From Nocardiopsis sp. CNR-923 (GTDB taxonomy: Bacteria; Actinomycetota; Actinomycetes; Streptosporangiales; Streptosporangiaceae): 64,000 nt of DNA. The DNA is taken from NCBI RefSeq assembly GCF_001942255.1, contig NZ_MKKC01000131.1:106100-170099 (forward strand), in the 5' to 3' direction. A program made the position numbers and the translations under genes. The notes beneath the pieces are model-generated. The model did no database searches, was not told where the DNA came from, and saw nothing but the letters and a program-made list of their open reading frames with translations. Positions 23,174 through 32,645 of the stretch are shown in pieces (within the stretch, counting starts at the first letter, position 1; each line of letters begins with the position of its first letter).

Positions 23174-24145
23174 CTAGAAGGCGGGACCTGCGGCCATGGC
23201 CTCGTCGATGGTCTCGGTACGGGCCTCCTCGACCTCCTCGACCAGCTCTTCCTCGTGGGCCTCGAACTCCTCGACGACGGCGGCGGAGAAGGAGCGCAGC
23301 GCGACCTGCTCGGTCAGGACGTCACCGCGGACGCGGTTGTTGTCGCCGACCTGGGCCGTGGGCTGGTTGCCGGAGGTGCTCAGGTCGCCGCCGACGATGT
23401 TGTTGTCCACGTACACGCCGCCCGTCACGCCGGTGACGGTGAGGTCGCCGTCGACGTAGTTGAGCGACTCGCAGAAACCCTCCTGTTCGCCCGCGCCCAC
23501 GGCGACCGGGCCGCCGGCCCCGGAGTAGGCGGCCTCGCCCAGGACCTCGCTGTCGCACAGGATGCCGCCGCTGGCGGAGTCGGTGACGGACAGGTCGCCG
23601 CGCACGGCCGTGTCGAAGACGTCGACGTACTCGACCCCCTCGGCGGTGACCGCGCCGCCGACACGCGAGCCGCTGACGTAGAGCTCGCCGACCTGGGAGC
23701 TGAGGCCCGCGACCGAGGAGTCCACGACGAAGACGAAGCCCTCGGTGTTCCCGACCTCGGTCGGGACGGCGCTCACCTCGGCCCCGCCGGAGGTCTCCTC
23801 CAGGTGGGTGCCGAAGGAGCCGTTGTTGACGACGCCGTCGCCCAGGGAGGTGCCGGAGGCGTCGAAGTAGCCGTTGCCCTGGACGGTCACCTCGCCGTCG
23901 ATCTCGCCGCCGATGATGTGCAGGTTGGCGTTCTCCCGGACGGTGACGTCGCCCTGGATGACCGTGCCGTCCAGGTAGCAGCTCTCACCCTCGGGCACCG
24001 CCAGGTCGGTCGGCAGGGTGACCGCGCCGCCGTGACCCGAGCAGAGGGTGATGAGGTCGGCCTGCGCGGGGGTGGCCACCAGTGTGACCCCGCCGACGGC
24101 GAGAGTGGCGGTGGCGAGCGCGGCGGCCTTGCTCGGAAGCTTCAT
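23174..24145 (-). CDS. Secreted protein with bactofilin-like beta repeats, unknown function
   Basis: 323 residues. Signal peptide MKLPSKAAALATATLAVGG with hydrophobic core and an A-x-A site (ATPAQA/DL). The mature part is short alternating strands with a repeating GDVTV, GEVTV, GDLSV, GDLTV, GGDLST rhythm, as in bactofilins and polymer-forming right-handed beta-helix proteins. Four cysteines (LCSG, SCYL, ILCDS, GFCES) could form disulfides outside the cell. The C-terminus is a charged helix (VVEEFEAHEEELVEEVEEA). ATG 24145 follows AAGGAAC. I do not assign a function; cell-surface matrix or adhesin scaffolding are options. Confidence 0.72.
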   Translation of the reverse strand: MKLPSKAAALATATLAVGGVTLVATPAQADLITLCSGHGGAVTLPTDLAVPEGESCYLDGTVIQGDVTVRENANLHIIGGEIDGEVTVQGNGYFDASGTSLGDGVVNNGSFGTHLEETSGGAEVSAVPTEVGNTEGFVFVVDSSVAGLSSQVGELYVSGSRVGGAVTAEGVEYVDVFDTAVRGDLSVTDSASGGILCDSEVLGEAAYSGAGGPVAVGAGEQEGFCESLNYVDGDLTVTGVTGGVYVDNNIVGGDLSTSGNQPTAQVGDNNRVRGDVLTEQVALRSFSAAVVEEFEAHEEELVEEVEEARTETIDEAMAAGPAF

Positions 24146-24445
24146 TCGGGGGTGTTCCTTTCGTCTGTGACCGTGGGGGCGGAACTCCGGGGTCTGATGC
24201 GGGCGGAGCACCGGGACACACCCAGCGAACGTATCGAGACGTAGTCGCTTTGGGAATACTTCTGAGGCGAATAATCGCGTTTGTCTAGGTTGCTGCTGGG
24301 AAAACCGCACGAACACCAAGAGTTCCCAGAGCGCTCATGTGAGACATGTGTCGCATGGTGCAGTTGCGAAGGTTGCGGACATCGGGTCAACGTTGGAGGT
24401 CGCCAGGCGCACCCGGCGACCCCATACGCGCACGACCGGTGATTC

Positions 24446-25720
24446 CTACTTCAGATGTCCGTCACCGGTCACCACGTACTTGGTCGACGTCATCTCCGTG
24501 AGCCCCATCGGACCCCTGGCGTGCAACTTCTGGGTGGAGATACCGATCTCCGCGCCGAAACCGAACTCGCCCCCGTCCGTGAAACGGGTGGAGGCGTTCA
24601 CCATGACCGCGGCCGAGTCGACGCGGGCGACGAAGTACCGGGAGGCGGACAGGGAGTCGGTGACGATGGCCTCGGTGTGCTGGGTGGAGTACCGGCGGAT
24701 GTGCGCGAGCGCGTCGTCGATCGTCGGGACCACCCGCACCGCCAGATCCATCGACAGGTACTCCGTGGCCCAGTCCTCCTCCGTGGCCTCGACCACGGTC
24801 GCGGACGTCCCGCTCTCCTCGGCGGCCGCCAGTACCCGGGCGTCGCCGTGCACCGTGACGCCGGCTTCGGCGAGGGAGTCCAGCACGCGCGGCAGGTACG
24901 CGTCGGCGACCGCCTCGTGCACGAGCAGGGTCTCGGCCGAGTTGCACACCGAGCAGCGCTGCGCCTTGGCGTTGGTGGCGATGGCGACCGCCTTGTCGAG
25001 GTCGGCGGCCTCGTCCACGTACACGTGGCACAGCCCCTCGCCGGTCTCGATGACCGGAACCGTGGAGTCGCGCACGACCGCCTGGATGAGCGAACGGCCG
25101 CCGCGCGGGATCAGCACGTCGACCAGTCCGCGCGCCCGCATGAGCGCGGTGGAGGACTCGCGTGTGCGACCGGGCACCAACTGGACCGCGTCGACCGGGA
25201 CGCCGGTCCCCGCCAGGGCCTCGCGCAGCACCGCGACGATGGCGGCGTTGGAGGCGTAGGCGGAGGAGGAACCGCGCAGCAGGGCGGCGTTACCGCTCTT
25301 CAGGCAGAGCGCGGCGGCGTCGACCGTGACGTTGGGCCGCCCCTCGTAGATGATGCCGATGACACCGAGCGGCACCCGGATCTGGCGCAGGTCCAACCCG
25401 TTGGGCAGGATCGCGCCGCGCACCGACTCGCCGACCGGGTCGGGCAGCTCGACGATGTGGCGCACGGCGTCGGCGATGGCCTCGATCCGCTGGGGCGTCA
25501 GCGTGAGACGGTCGATCATGGCCGGGGAGGTCCCCTCGGCTCGGGCTCGCTGCACGTCCTCGGCGTTGGCGGCGGTGATCTCGTCGCCGCGCTTGACGAG
25601 GGCGTCGGCGACGGCGCGCAGCGCGGCGTCCTTGACGGCCCGGCTGAGCGGGGCGAGGTCGACCGCCGCGTCCCTGGCGCGTTCGGCCACCGCGTGGACC
25701 TCGCGCTCGATGTCACTCAT
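24446..25720 (-). CDS. proA: Gamma-glutamyl phosphate reductase ProA
   Basis: 424 residues. NADPH-dependent reduction of glutamyl 5-phosphate to glutamate semialdehyde, second step of proline synthesis, in the aldehyde dehydrogenase superfamily. LPNGLDLRQIRVPLGVIGIIYE and GNAALLRGSSSAY are typical, NAKAQRCSVCNSAETLLVHE holds the catalytic cysteine, and FTDGGEFGFGAEIGISTQKL the C-terminal signature. Start at ATG 25720 (MSDIEREVHAV), the usual family length. Its usual partners proB and nadD are on either side but 11.7 and 11.8 kb away. Confidence 0.95.
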   Translation of the reverse strand: MSDIEREVHAVAERARDAAVDLAPLSRAVKDAALRAVADALVKRGDEITAANAEDVQRARAEGTSPAMIDRLTLTPQRIEAIADAVRHIVELPDPVGESVRGAILPNGLDLRQIRVPLGVIGIIYEGRPNVTVDAAALCLKSGNAALLRGSSSAYASNAAIVAVLREALAGTGVPVDAVQLVPGRTRESSTALMRARGLVDVLIPRGGRSLIQAVVRDSTVPVIETGEGLCHVYVDEAADLDKAVAIATNAKAQRCSVCNSAETLLVHEAVADAYLPRVLDSLAEAGVTVHGDARVLAAAEESGTSATVVEATEEDWATEYLSMDLAVRVVPTIDDALAHIRRYSTQHTEAIVTDSLSASRYFVARVDSAAVMVNASTRFTDGGEFGFGAEIGISTQKLHARGPMGLTEMTSTKYVVTGDGHLK

Positions 25721-25925
25721 GGGTGTTCTCTCTTGTGCTCGGGAAGCAGCCCCGGCGCTCCGGTCGCGCCGAGGGCGGGACCGGCGCCAGGGTCGTCGAC
25801 CTCCAGGGTATATCCGCCACGTCACGCGCCACCCCTGGCGCCACGCGTCGGCGCGACTTCCGTCCGAACTGCCGAGCGGGGATCATTCCATTTCTGTCGT
25901 ATTCCCTCATGGTATTGAAAGTTCA

Positions 25926-25941
25926 TGTGATCAACGTCACA
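25926..25941. promoter_or_regulatory. CRP/GlxR-type binding site
   Basis: TGTGATCAACGTCACA fits TGTGA-N6-TCACA exactly, the consensus bound by cAMP-type regulators (CRP in enterics, GlxR/Crp in actinobacteria). It is in the 496-bp gap between proA and the PaaK-like ligase gene. The same gap (25721-26216) holds other GATCAA/TTGATC elements and a CCGGGA-GTAT-TCCCGG hairpin near 26117, and otherwise no gene. Which of the divergent genes it regulates is undecided. Confidence 0.5.
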
Positions 25942-26216
25942 GGATCAACAATGATCTTGAGCTGACCTCGCAACCACCTCCGACAAGATGGAATAACGAT
26001 ACGCATTCGCATGGTCACGAAGAAAGAGACTTCCTTCTGTCCGCCTGTCGCACAAACCTGCTTTACTGTGCGTGTGACACCGACACCACCCCCTGTCGGC
26101 CACTGCAGGAAGCTTCCGGGAGTATTCCCGGCGGTTCTAGTTCATTAACGGCACCGCAACCACTCCGGGCGGCCGAAGGCGTCCATCCGGAAATAGCCAG
26201 GAATGCGAGTACGCGA

Positions 26217-27508
26217 ATGACAATGACTTCCGGGGCAGAGGAATCACGTTATGAGACCCAGTCTCTGTCCCATGCCCTGGCCAGGCTCTCCAAAATCCCG
26301 GTGGTCCGTGAGAAGTACAGCCGCTACGCGGGCGACGAGCGTCCGCCGAGCCTGACGGACCTGCCGACGCTCACCCGGGACGAACTGGGCGAGGCGACCG
26401 ACGCCTGATGCGCGACGCCCCCGCAGCGCTGAACCGGGCCTCCCTGCACATCATGGGCGGGACCACCTCCGCCATACGGATGGGGGCCCTGCCAGCGGAC
26501 CTGTACCTGGACGAGATCGCCCCCCACGTCAACCCGTTCGAGCCCGGCGACCTGCTCGCCAGCCTGAGCACGCCCTTCCACATGCGCGCCTCGCATGACC
26601 TGCACACCGCGCTGGCCACACGGGCCGGGGTTCCGACGCTGTCCATGGACGCGCCGACCGACAAGTCCATGGGGCCCTACCTCGACCTGTTCGAACAGCA
26701 GGGCGTGACGGCCCTGGCCACCACGTTGGACACCGTCCGGCGGCTCCTGCGGTTCTGCGCCGCCGCCAGCCGGGACCTGGACTTCCTACGCAAGGTGGTC
26801 TGGAGCGGTCCGGCCATGGACGGCGACACCCGCGCACTGATCCGCGCGCAGTTCCCCCACCTGCGCACCTGGGCGCTCTTCGGTTCGGCCGAGACCTGGA
26901 TCATCGGGCACAGCGGTCCCTCGTGCTCCGACGACACCCTCCACCTGCTGCCGCACCAGTACACCGAGATCGCCGACGGACGGATGCTCGTCACCGTGAC
27001 GCACGAGAAGGCGGTCATCCCCCTGCTCCGGTACGACACGGGCATCTCGGCGGAGTGGGCGCACTGCGGGTGCGGCCTGCCCGGTCCCGCGATCAGGACG
27101 CACAGCCGTATCGACGCCCCCCTGGGGCCGCTCACCCGCCTGGTCTCCCCCATCGACCTGGTCGCGCTCGCGCACCGGCTGGACTCGGTGGAGGAGGCGC
27201 AGGTCGTGGTGGTGGACCCGCACACGGAGGACGAACGCCTGCACCTGCGGATCCGACTCCTGCCGGGGGTCGAGGCCGACCTCTACACGAGCGAGTGGAT
27301 CCGTCACCACGTGGTGTCCGGCTGCCTGGCGCTGTCCGAGATCACCGACGAGACCCCGGAGGTGTTCGAGGTCGTCCTCGCCCAGCGACTGCTGAACACG
27401 CGTCCGGACGGCAGCGCGCCGCCGGTCGTGGTCAGGGAGGGCCATAGGTACGCAAACCAGTCGACATCTGCATTTGATCAGCATTCTTATGGTACGTTGA
27501 TTACGTAG
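26217..27508 (+). CDS. Phenylacetate-CoA-ligase-like (PaaK/CapK) adenylating enzyme (frameshifted in this sequence)
   Basis: About 430 residues. First piece LARLSKIPVVREKYSRYAGD and TDLPTLTRDELGEATDA, ending at a TGATG; second piece LHIMGGTTSAIRMGA (phosphate-binding loop), LFGSAETWIIG, VTHEKAVIPLLRYDTG and HCGCGLPGPAIRTHS. Together they are the PaaK fold that activates an acid as acyl- or aryl-AMP and often passes it to CoA or a carrier. Adding one C near 26400 (TDALMRDAPA) joins the frames. Start ATG 26217 has a weak ribosome site. It stands at the edge of the AfsA/ketosynthase cluster, so it may supply a starter unit, but the substrate cannot be read. Confidence 0.68.
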
Positions 27509-27615
27509 ATTCAGGAGGGTGGACCCTGGGACGTTCACACCGCACGCCGTGGCCCCACGGGCGACAGCGCGGTCTCCTGAGTCGTGTCGTACGACCCCGA
27601 CCACAGGAGTGCGTC

Positions 27616-28579
27616 ATGCGGACCGCCTCGCTGACCTCCAGCGGCCCCACCGTGTCCGTCCAGGGACTCGGCTGCATGGGCATGAGTGAGTTCTACGGAC
27701 CTGGTGACGACGCGGAATCCGTCGCGACCCTGCACCACGCCCTCGACATCGGCGTGAACTTCCTCGACACGGCCGACATGTACGGCCACGGGGCCAACGA
27801 GGAACTCGTGGGCAAGGTCGTGCGGGAGCGGCGGGACGAGGCCGTCCTCGCCACCAAGTTCGCCATCGTCCGTGACCGTGAGACCGGAGAGCGCACGCAC
27901 CGCGGGGACCCGACCTACGTCCGGTCCGCCTGCGACTCCAGCCTCGCCCGCCTCGGCGTCGACACGATCGACCTGTACTACATGCACCGGCGCGACCCCT
28001 CCGTCCCGATCGAGGAGACCGTCGGGGCGATGGCGGAGCTGGTGGCCGCCGGCAAGATCCGCCACCTGGGGCTGTCCGAGGTGAGCTCCGAGGAGATCCG
28101 CGCCGCCCAGGCCGTCCACCCCATCGCTGCCGTGCAGACCGAGTACTCCCTGTGGACCAGGCACGTGGAGGACGAGGGGATCCTGGCCGCCTGTCGTGAG
28201 CTCGGGATCGGGTTCGTCCCCTACTCTCCGCTCGGGCGGGGTTTCCTCACCGGTTCCTACACCACGCGCGACGGGCTGGACGAGGACGACTTCCGCCGCC
28301 GCAACCCCCGATTCTCCGCGCAGAACTCGCGCGCAACAAGGAACTGCTCGCCACCGTCCAGCGCGTGGCCGACGCCCACGACGCCACCCTCGGACAGGTC
28401 GCGCTCGCCTGGGTCCACACCCAGGCCTCCGCCTGGGGACTCCCCGTCGTGCCCATCCCGGGCACCAAGCGGCGCAGCGCCTGGACGAGAACGCGGAGGC
28501 GGCCGAACTGGCCCTGACCCCGGACGACCTGGACGCGCTGGATCCGCTCGCCGCCGCGACCGCGGGCGGGCGGTACTGA
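27616..28579 (+). CDS. Aldo/keto reductase (two frameshifts in this sequence)
   Basis: About 321 residues: VQGLGCMGMSEFYGPGD, HALDIGVNFLDTADMYGHG (catalytic Asp and Tyr), VLATKFAIV (Lys), DTIDLYYMHRRDPSVPIEET (His), and VPYSPLGRGFLTG. After NPRFSAQN the frame shifts near 28328 (LARNKELLATVQRVADAHDA in another frame) and again near 28471 (GTKRRQRLDENAEAAELALT). Both are repaired by adding one base. NADPH-dependent reduction of a carbonyl is expected. ATG 27616 follows CAGGAGTGCGTC. It precedes a MarR gene on the same strand. Confidence 0.82.
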
Positions 28580-28693
28580 CCCCTCCCGCCCGGGGCCAGG
28601 TGTACGCCCGCCCGCCCCGGGTACCGCCCTGGTGCCGGTTCCGGATGGAACGACGAGCACGGAGGGACAATCGCCCTGATATACGATTCGCAG

Positions 28694-29158
28694 ATGACCC
28701 AGCTTCCCATGGACCAGCGGATCGGTCATCACCTCAAACGCGCCGAGCAGGAGCTGATCGCGGCCAAGCACGCGGTGCTGCGTCAGTTCAACCTGTCCGT
28801 TCCGCAGTACACGGTCCTCCTCGTGCTGTCGGAGGAACCCGGGCTGTCGGGTGCGATCCTGGCCCGACGGTGCCTGGTGACCCCGCAGACGATGTCCTCC
28901 GTCCTGGCCACGCTGAGCAGGCGGGAGCTCATCGAGCGCAAGCCGCACCCGCTGCACTCGCACATCCTGGAGACCCGGCTCTCCGAGACGGGCCACGCGC
29001 TGCTCACGAGGGCCGACGAGGCCGCGGTCCGGGTCGAGGCGCGACTGAGCCACGCCTTCACCAAGGCCGAGGAGGAGGAGTTCGTGCGCTACCTGGCGCG
29101 GTGCGCCGAGGCCTCCGCCGAGGCCCGCACCGAACTCGTGGACCTGAACGAGCGATAG
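28694..29158 (+). CDS. MarR-family transcriptional regulator
   Basis: 154 residues with the winged-helix layout of MarR: helix LKRAEQELIAAKHAVLRQFN, then SVPQYTVLLVLSEEPGLSGA, the recognition helix RRCLVTPQTMSSVLATLSRR, wing LIERKPHPLHSHILETRLSE, and dimerisation helices at the ends. The ligand is unknown. It follows the aldo/keto reductase by 114 bp and is convergent with the small gene-ketosynthase unit, so it may control either. No clear operator was found beside it. Confidence 0.87.
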   Translation: MTQLPMDQRIGHHLKRAEQELIAAKHAVLRQFNLSVPQYTVLLVLSEEPGLSGAILARRCLVTPQTMSSVLATLSRRELIERKPHPLHSHILETRLSETGHALLTRADEAAVRVEARLSHAFTKAEEEEFVRYLARCAEASAEARTELVDLNER

Positions 29159-29211
29159 ACCCGGACCCCGCGCGCACACGGTCCGGGTCAATTCCTCGCT
29201 CGCGGTCCCTC

Positions 29212-29586
29212 TCAGGGCCAGGGGCGCCCCGGAGCGGCCCGCGAGGATCCGGCGGGCTCCCCCGGACACGGCGCCGGTCCGGCGATCCGCGCCCACTGGC
29301 GCTGGCGCGCCCGGATGGTCGTGCGCAGCACCGCGGACAGGACCCGCACCTCATCCGGGTTCGGGCGTTTCCGGATGACGTCCAGGATCAGGCTGTTCTC
29401 GGCCACCAGGTCCTCTTCGGTCGTCGCCTCACCCACACGACGCCCCCTTCGACGCGTGCGTGCCGCTCCCGTCCGGCCGCCGGCCCGGGCGTCGGCGCGC
29501 ATCGCCCCGAGGTCGTCGGAGACCGCGGTCCCCCGGCGCGGGACGACGTCCGCCGAGCCCCGTCGCGCGCCCTGGGCGACCGCCAT
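29212..29586 (-). CDS. Hypothetical protein coupled to the ketosynthase gene
   Basis: 124 residues starting at ATG 29586, which overlaps the ketosynthase TGA (TGATG), so translation is coupled. Residues about 55-105 look foldable: TTEEDLVAENSLILDVIRKR, then PNPDEVRVLSAVLRTTIRAR and QRQWARIAG. The first part and tail are low-complexity, basic or proline-rich. I recognise no family. A small partner, carrier or activator of the ketosynthase is conceivable but unproven. Confidence 0.5.
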   Translation of the reverse strand: MAVAQGARRGSADVVPRRGTAVSDDLGAMRADARAGGRTGAARTRRRGRRVGEATTEEDLVAENSLILDVIRKRPNPDEVRVLSAVLRTTIRARQRQWARIAGPAPCPGEPAGSSRAAPGRPWP

Positions 29587-30630
29587 CAGACGGTCACCGG
29601 TGTGGGGACGGAGACCGCGACCCGCCCGACCGGGTGGCGCGGCACCGGGACCGGGCTCCACCGGACCAACGCGAGACCGACGCTCATCCCGCCGCCGAAC
29701 CCGGCGAGGAGGACCAGGTCGTCACGCTGGAGCAGGCCCGACCGGTGGACGGTGTCCAGGGCGATCGGGATCGACCCCGATCCGGTGTTGCCCTGGCGCT
29801 CCACGGTCAGGTGCAGGTGGGCCCGTTCCAGGCCCAGGGACGGCCAGATGTCGGTGAGCATCGCGCCGTTGGCCTGGTGCGGGACGAAGTGGCGAATCTC
29901 GTCACGGGCCACACCCATGCCGTCGAGCATCTGGTGGATGACCTCGGGCAGGCGCCGGGTGACGTAGTCGCGCACGCCCCGCCCCTCCATCTGGAAGAAG
30001 TGGTCGCCACCGTCGAGCGTGGCCGCGGAGGCGGGCAGGCGGGACCCGCCCGCCGGAACACGGATCAGCTCGTGGTGGTCCCCGTCGGTGAGCAGCTGGG
30101 CGCCCAGGACCCCGTCGCGGTCGCGCGCGGGACCCAGCACGACGCGCCGGCGCGTCGCCGAACAGGGTGGCGGTCCTGCGGTCGCTGTAGTCCAGGATGC
30201 GGGAGTAGATGTCACCCCCGACGACCAGGGCGTAGGCGTCGCCCTGGGGACGCAGCAGGTGTTCGGCCACGGACAGGGCGTAGACGAACCCGCTGCACAC
30301 GGAGTTCACGTCGAAGGCGGCCGCCCGGCGGGCGCCGAGCAGGTGCTGGGTGATACTGGCCGTCGCCGGCTGCGGGTGGTCCGGCGTGGACGTGGCGACG
30401 ATGATGTAGCTGAGCCGCTCCGCCGGGATGGCGGCCTGGGCCAGTGCCCGGCGGCCCGCCTCGGCCGCGAGGTCGGAGGTGGCCTCGCCGGGAGCGGCGC
30501 GCCTGCGCTCGCGGATCCCGGTCTTGCGGCGGATCCACTCGTCGGTCACACCGGTCGTGCGCCCGATCTCGTCGTTGCCGACCACGTCGGCCGGTAGGTA
30601 GGAGCCGGTTCCAAGGATGGCGATCGTCAT
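29586..30630 (-). CDS. FabH-like 3-oxoacyl-ACP synthase III (two frameshifts in this sequence)
   Basis: Ketosynthase III of about 348 residues. N-terminal MTIAILGTGSYLPADVVGND, then DVNSVCSGFVYALS with the nucleophile Cys112, at the same position as in E. coli FabH. Later HFVPHQANGAMLTDI and RQGNTGSGSIPIALD supply the His and Asn of the triad, in another frame. Between TATLFGD and VVLGPARD two bases are missing (near 30147 and 30155); adding a G at each gives GDGAGAVVLGPARD. It condenses an acyl-CoA with malonyl-ACP; here probably the chain start for the AfsA substrate. Promoter region 30631-30783 is AT-poor without a clear box. Confidence 0.82.
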
Positions 30631-30783
30631 CGTGCTGTCTCCCTATGTACTGAACTCTGGAGCGCCGCGTGGGTGTCGGCGCCCGGTCAGACCAGCGCCA
30701 TGGCGCGCACCGGAGCGCCGAAACCGCTTCGACCGGGGCACGCCGAGCATGAGAGTGGCCCGCGGGCCATGGCGGGCGGCCCC

Positions 30784-31515
30784 TCAGCCCGCGGCGGCCG
30801 TGGCGGCTACCGCGGGAGCCGAGACGTCCCTGATCCGCTCCCAGCCGTGCCGGTCGGCGTGTGCGCCGAGCACCGAGTCGTCGCCGACGGCCACCGGGTG
30901 GCCGACCGCCGACAGGAGGGACAGGTCGCTGGAGTGGTCGCCGTAGGCGGTGCAGTCGGCCAGCGGGACACCGCGCACGGCGGCGGCCGCCCGCGCCGCC
31001 GTGCCCTTGGTCGCACCGATCATCGGAACCACGACCTCGCCCGTGGTACGCCCGTCGCGTGCGACGGGGCGGGTGCCCAGGGCCCAGTTCGCACCGACGG
31101 CCCCGGCGATCGGCTCCAGGCAGGCGAAGAAGGAACCCGACAGCAGGACCACGAGGTCCCCCTGGTCGCGGTGGCGGCGCAGCCGCTCCACGACGGGCGG
31201 GTGCCAGAACCCGGCACGGGCGGAGGCGGTCTCGAACCAGGCCCTCCCCAGACCGCGCAGCCGGTCGGTGCTCTCCCCGGCCATGAGCCGGTAGTAGGCG
31301 CGGTTGACGTCCTGCCGGGGCGCTCCCCCGGCCGCCATAGCGCGCAGGTCGGCGACCGCCCGGTCGTAGGCCGAGGGCTCGCGCCCGTCACTGGTGAACC
31401 GGAACTCCAGGAACGAGAACATGCTCTTGGGGCCGATGAGCGTCTCGTCCACGTCGAAGAAGGCGATGGCTGGTGTGCGGGCTCCCGTGCCGTGCACGTC
31501 GCCTGGTGCCGTCAT
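30784..31515 (-). CDS. HAD-IB family phosphatase (SerB-like)
   Basis: 243 residues. The nucleophile motif is AIAFFDVDETLIG (Asp21/Asp23), motif II LVVLLSGSFFACLEP and motif III/IV YGDHSSDLSLLSAVGHPVAV. HAD-IB enzymes include phosphoserine phosphatase and many others. Placed between the ketosynthase and the AfsA-type gene, and on the same strand, its natural job could be removal of the phosphate that AfsA reactions leave from dihydroxyacetone phosphate. That is inference. ATG 31515 with AGGAGA upstream; the AfsA-type gene ends 47 bp before it. Confidence 0.85.
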   Translation of the reverse strand: MTAPGDVHGTGARTPAIAFFDVDETLIGPKSMFSFLEFRFTSDGREPSAYDRAVADLRAMAAGGAPRQDVNRAYYRLMAGESTDRLRGLGRAWFETASARAGFWHPPVVERLRRHRDQGDLVVLLSGSFFACLEPIAGAVGANWALGTRPVARDGRTTGEVVVPMIGATKGTAARAAAAVRGVPLADCTAYGDHSSDLSLLSAVGHPVAVGDDSVLGAHADRHGWERIRDVSAPAVAATAAAG

Positions 31516-31562
31516 GGGCGTCTCTCCTGACTGCGGTGTGGGTGCGTTCCGGCGGGCCGGGG

Positions 31563-32645
31563 TCAGGACGTGACCCGGACGAGAGCGACGTCCAGTCGGC
31601 AGATGGACACGTCCTCCTGACGCACGTCCACCTCGACGGCGCTGGACGCCGCGGGGTCCGAGGGGTACTCGACCGTGCCGCCCTGGGTGTAGTAGACGTC
31701 GCCCTCCTGGGTGTTCTCCCCGGCGGGCCGGACTCGGGCCAGCAGGTCGGTACGGGGCTCCAGCTCACCGAAGGCGGTGAACGCGGCGGTGATCCCGGCG
31801 ACGTAGGCCTTGGCGGGCGAGGTGCCCCGGGCCTCCAGGAGGGCGTTGAGCGCGAGCTGGCGGGCGGCCTCGGCCAGGACCATGCCCGGGATGTGGTCCT
31901 GGGCGTGGTCGAACAGGCTGGGGTGCTCGGGGAGCACGCGCATGGAGGCGGAGACGACGTCGGCGTCCGTGCGCAGTCCGGCCAGGACGACGTTCTCGTC
32001 GCTGGCGCGGCCGACCAGGTAGGGGGCGGGGACCTCGCCGGGGACGGTGAACTCGAAGCGTGCGGTGGAGGGCAGCGGCGCGCCGGAGCGGTTGCTGGAG
32101 CGCAGGCGCCGGTAGCTCTCCGGCGACTTGAAGCGCAGCCCGACGACGGCAGTGCCGACCTCGGCGTCGTCGACGAAGAGTCGGAAGCGGGCGTCGTAGC
32201 CGACCACGCGCCCCTCCTTGACCCGCTTGTCATCGATCGAGGCCAGCATCTTCAACGCGCTGGGCGCCCGGCCGACGACCATCCGGTCCGGGCGGTCGAT
32301 CGCCACGCTCAGGGTGGTGAGCACGAACTTGTGGTCGAAGGGGACCGCGTAGTGGGTGTGGGCGATGGCGAGCCCGGCCTGACGGCAGGCCTCCAGGAGC
32401 AGGACCGGGTCGTGCAGGCGCGGGCGCAGCAGGTGGTCGCCGAAGTAGGCGTGCAACCGCGGCAGCTGCGCCGCCGCCGCGTGGGCGTCGCCGCCCAGGG
32501 ACCGGGTGTCGGTGACGAAGACCTCGGCCAGGGCCTCCCGGTGGACGACCGTGCGGTCGAGCGTGCGCGCGTAGTCCAGACGGGGGTCGTCGAGCCGCTC
32601 CGCCGCCTCGTCGACGGTGAGGAGGTCGTGCGCGGGCATCTGCAT
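31563..32645 (-). CDS. AfsA-type butyrolactone-autoinducer biosynthesis protein
   Basis: 360 residues with two hotdog domains, the AfsA hallmark. First: DRTVVHREALAEVFVTD at 30-46 and LLLEACRQAG at 82-91. Second: HIPGMVLAEAARQLALNALL at 251-270. AfsA proteins join a beta-ketoacyl group to dihydroxyacetone phosphate, the first committed step to A-factor-like gamma-butyrolactones or butenolides. Start at ATG 32645 (ATG 32639 possible). Divergent from the FAD monooxygenase. No ArpA-type receptor gene is in the window, which is unusual for such clusters. Confidence 0.85.
   Translation of the reverse strand: MQMPAHDLLTVDEAAERLDDPRLDYARTLDRTVVHREALAEVFVTDTRSLGGDAHAAAAQLPRLHAYFGDHLLRPRLHDPVLLLEACRQAGLAIAHTHYAVPFDHKFVLTTLSVAIDRPDRMVVGRAPSALKMLASIDDKRVKEGRVVGYDARFRLFVDDAEVGTAVVGLRFKSPESYRRLRSSNRSGAPLPSTARFEFTVPGEVPAPYLVGRASDENVVLAGLRTDADVVSASMRVLPEHPSLFDHAQDHIPGMVLAEAARQLALNALLEARGTSPAKAYVAGITAAFTAFGELEPRTDLLARVRPAGENTQEGDVYYTQGGTVEYPSDPAASSAVEVDVRQEDVSICRLDVALVRVTS

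Noticed and set aside
24330..24365. ACATGT/GACA-TG-TGTC element as an operator
   Set aside because: Arms of only four bases; expected by chance in a gap of this size.
27616..29967. 783-codon frame starting as aldo/keto reductase
   Set aside because: Only the first part to about 28328 is protein-like; the rest is an out-of-frame run-on past a lost base and through the MarR and ketosynthase region.
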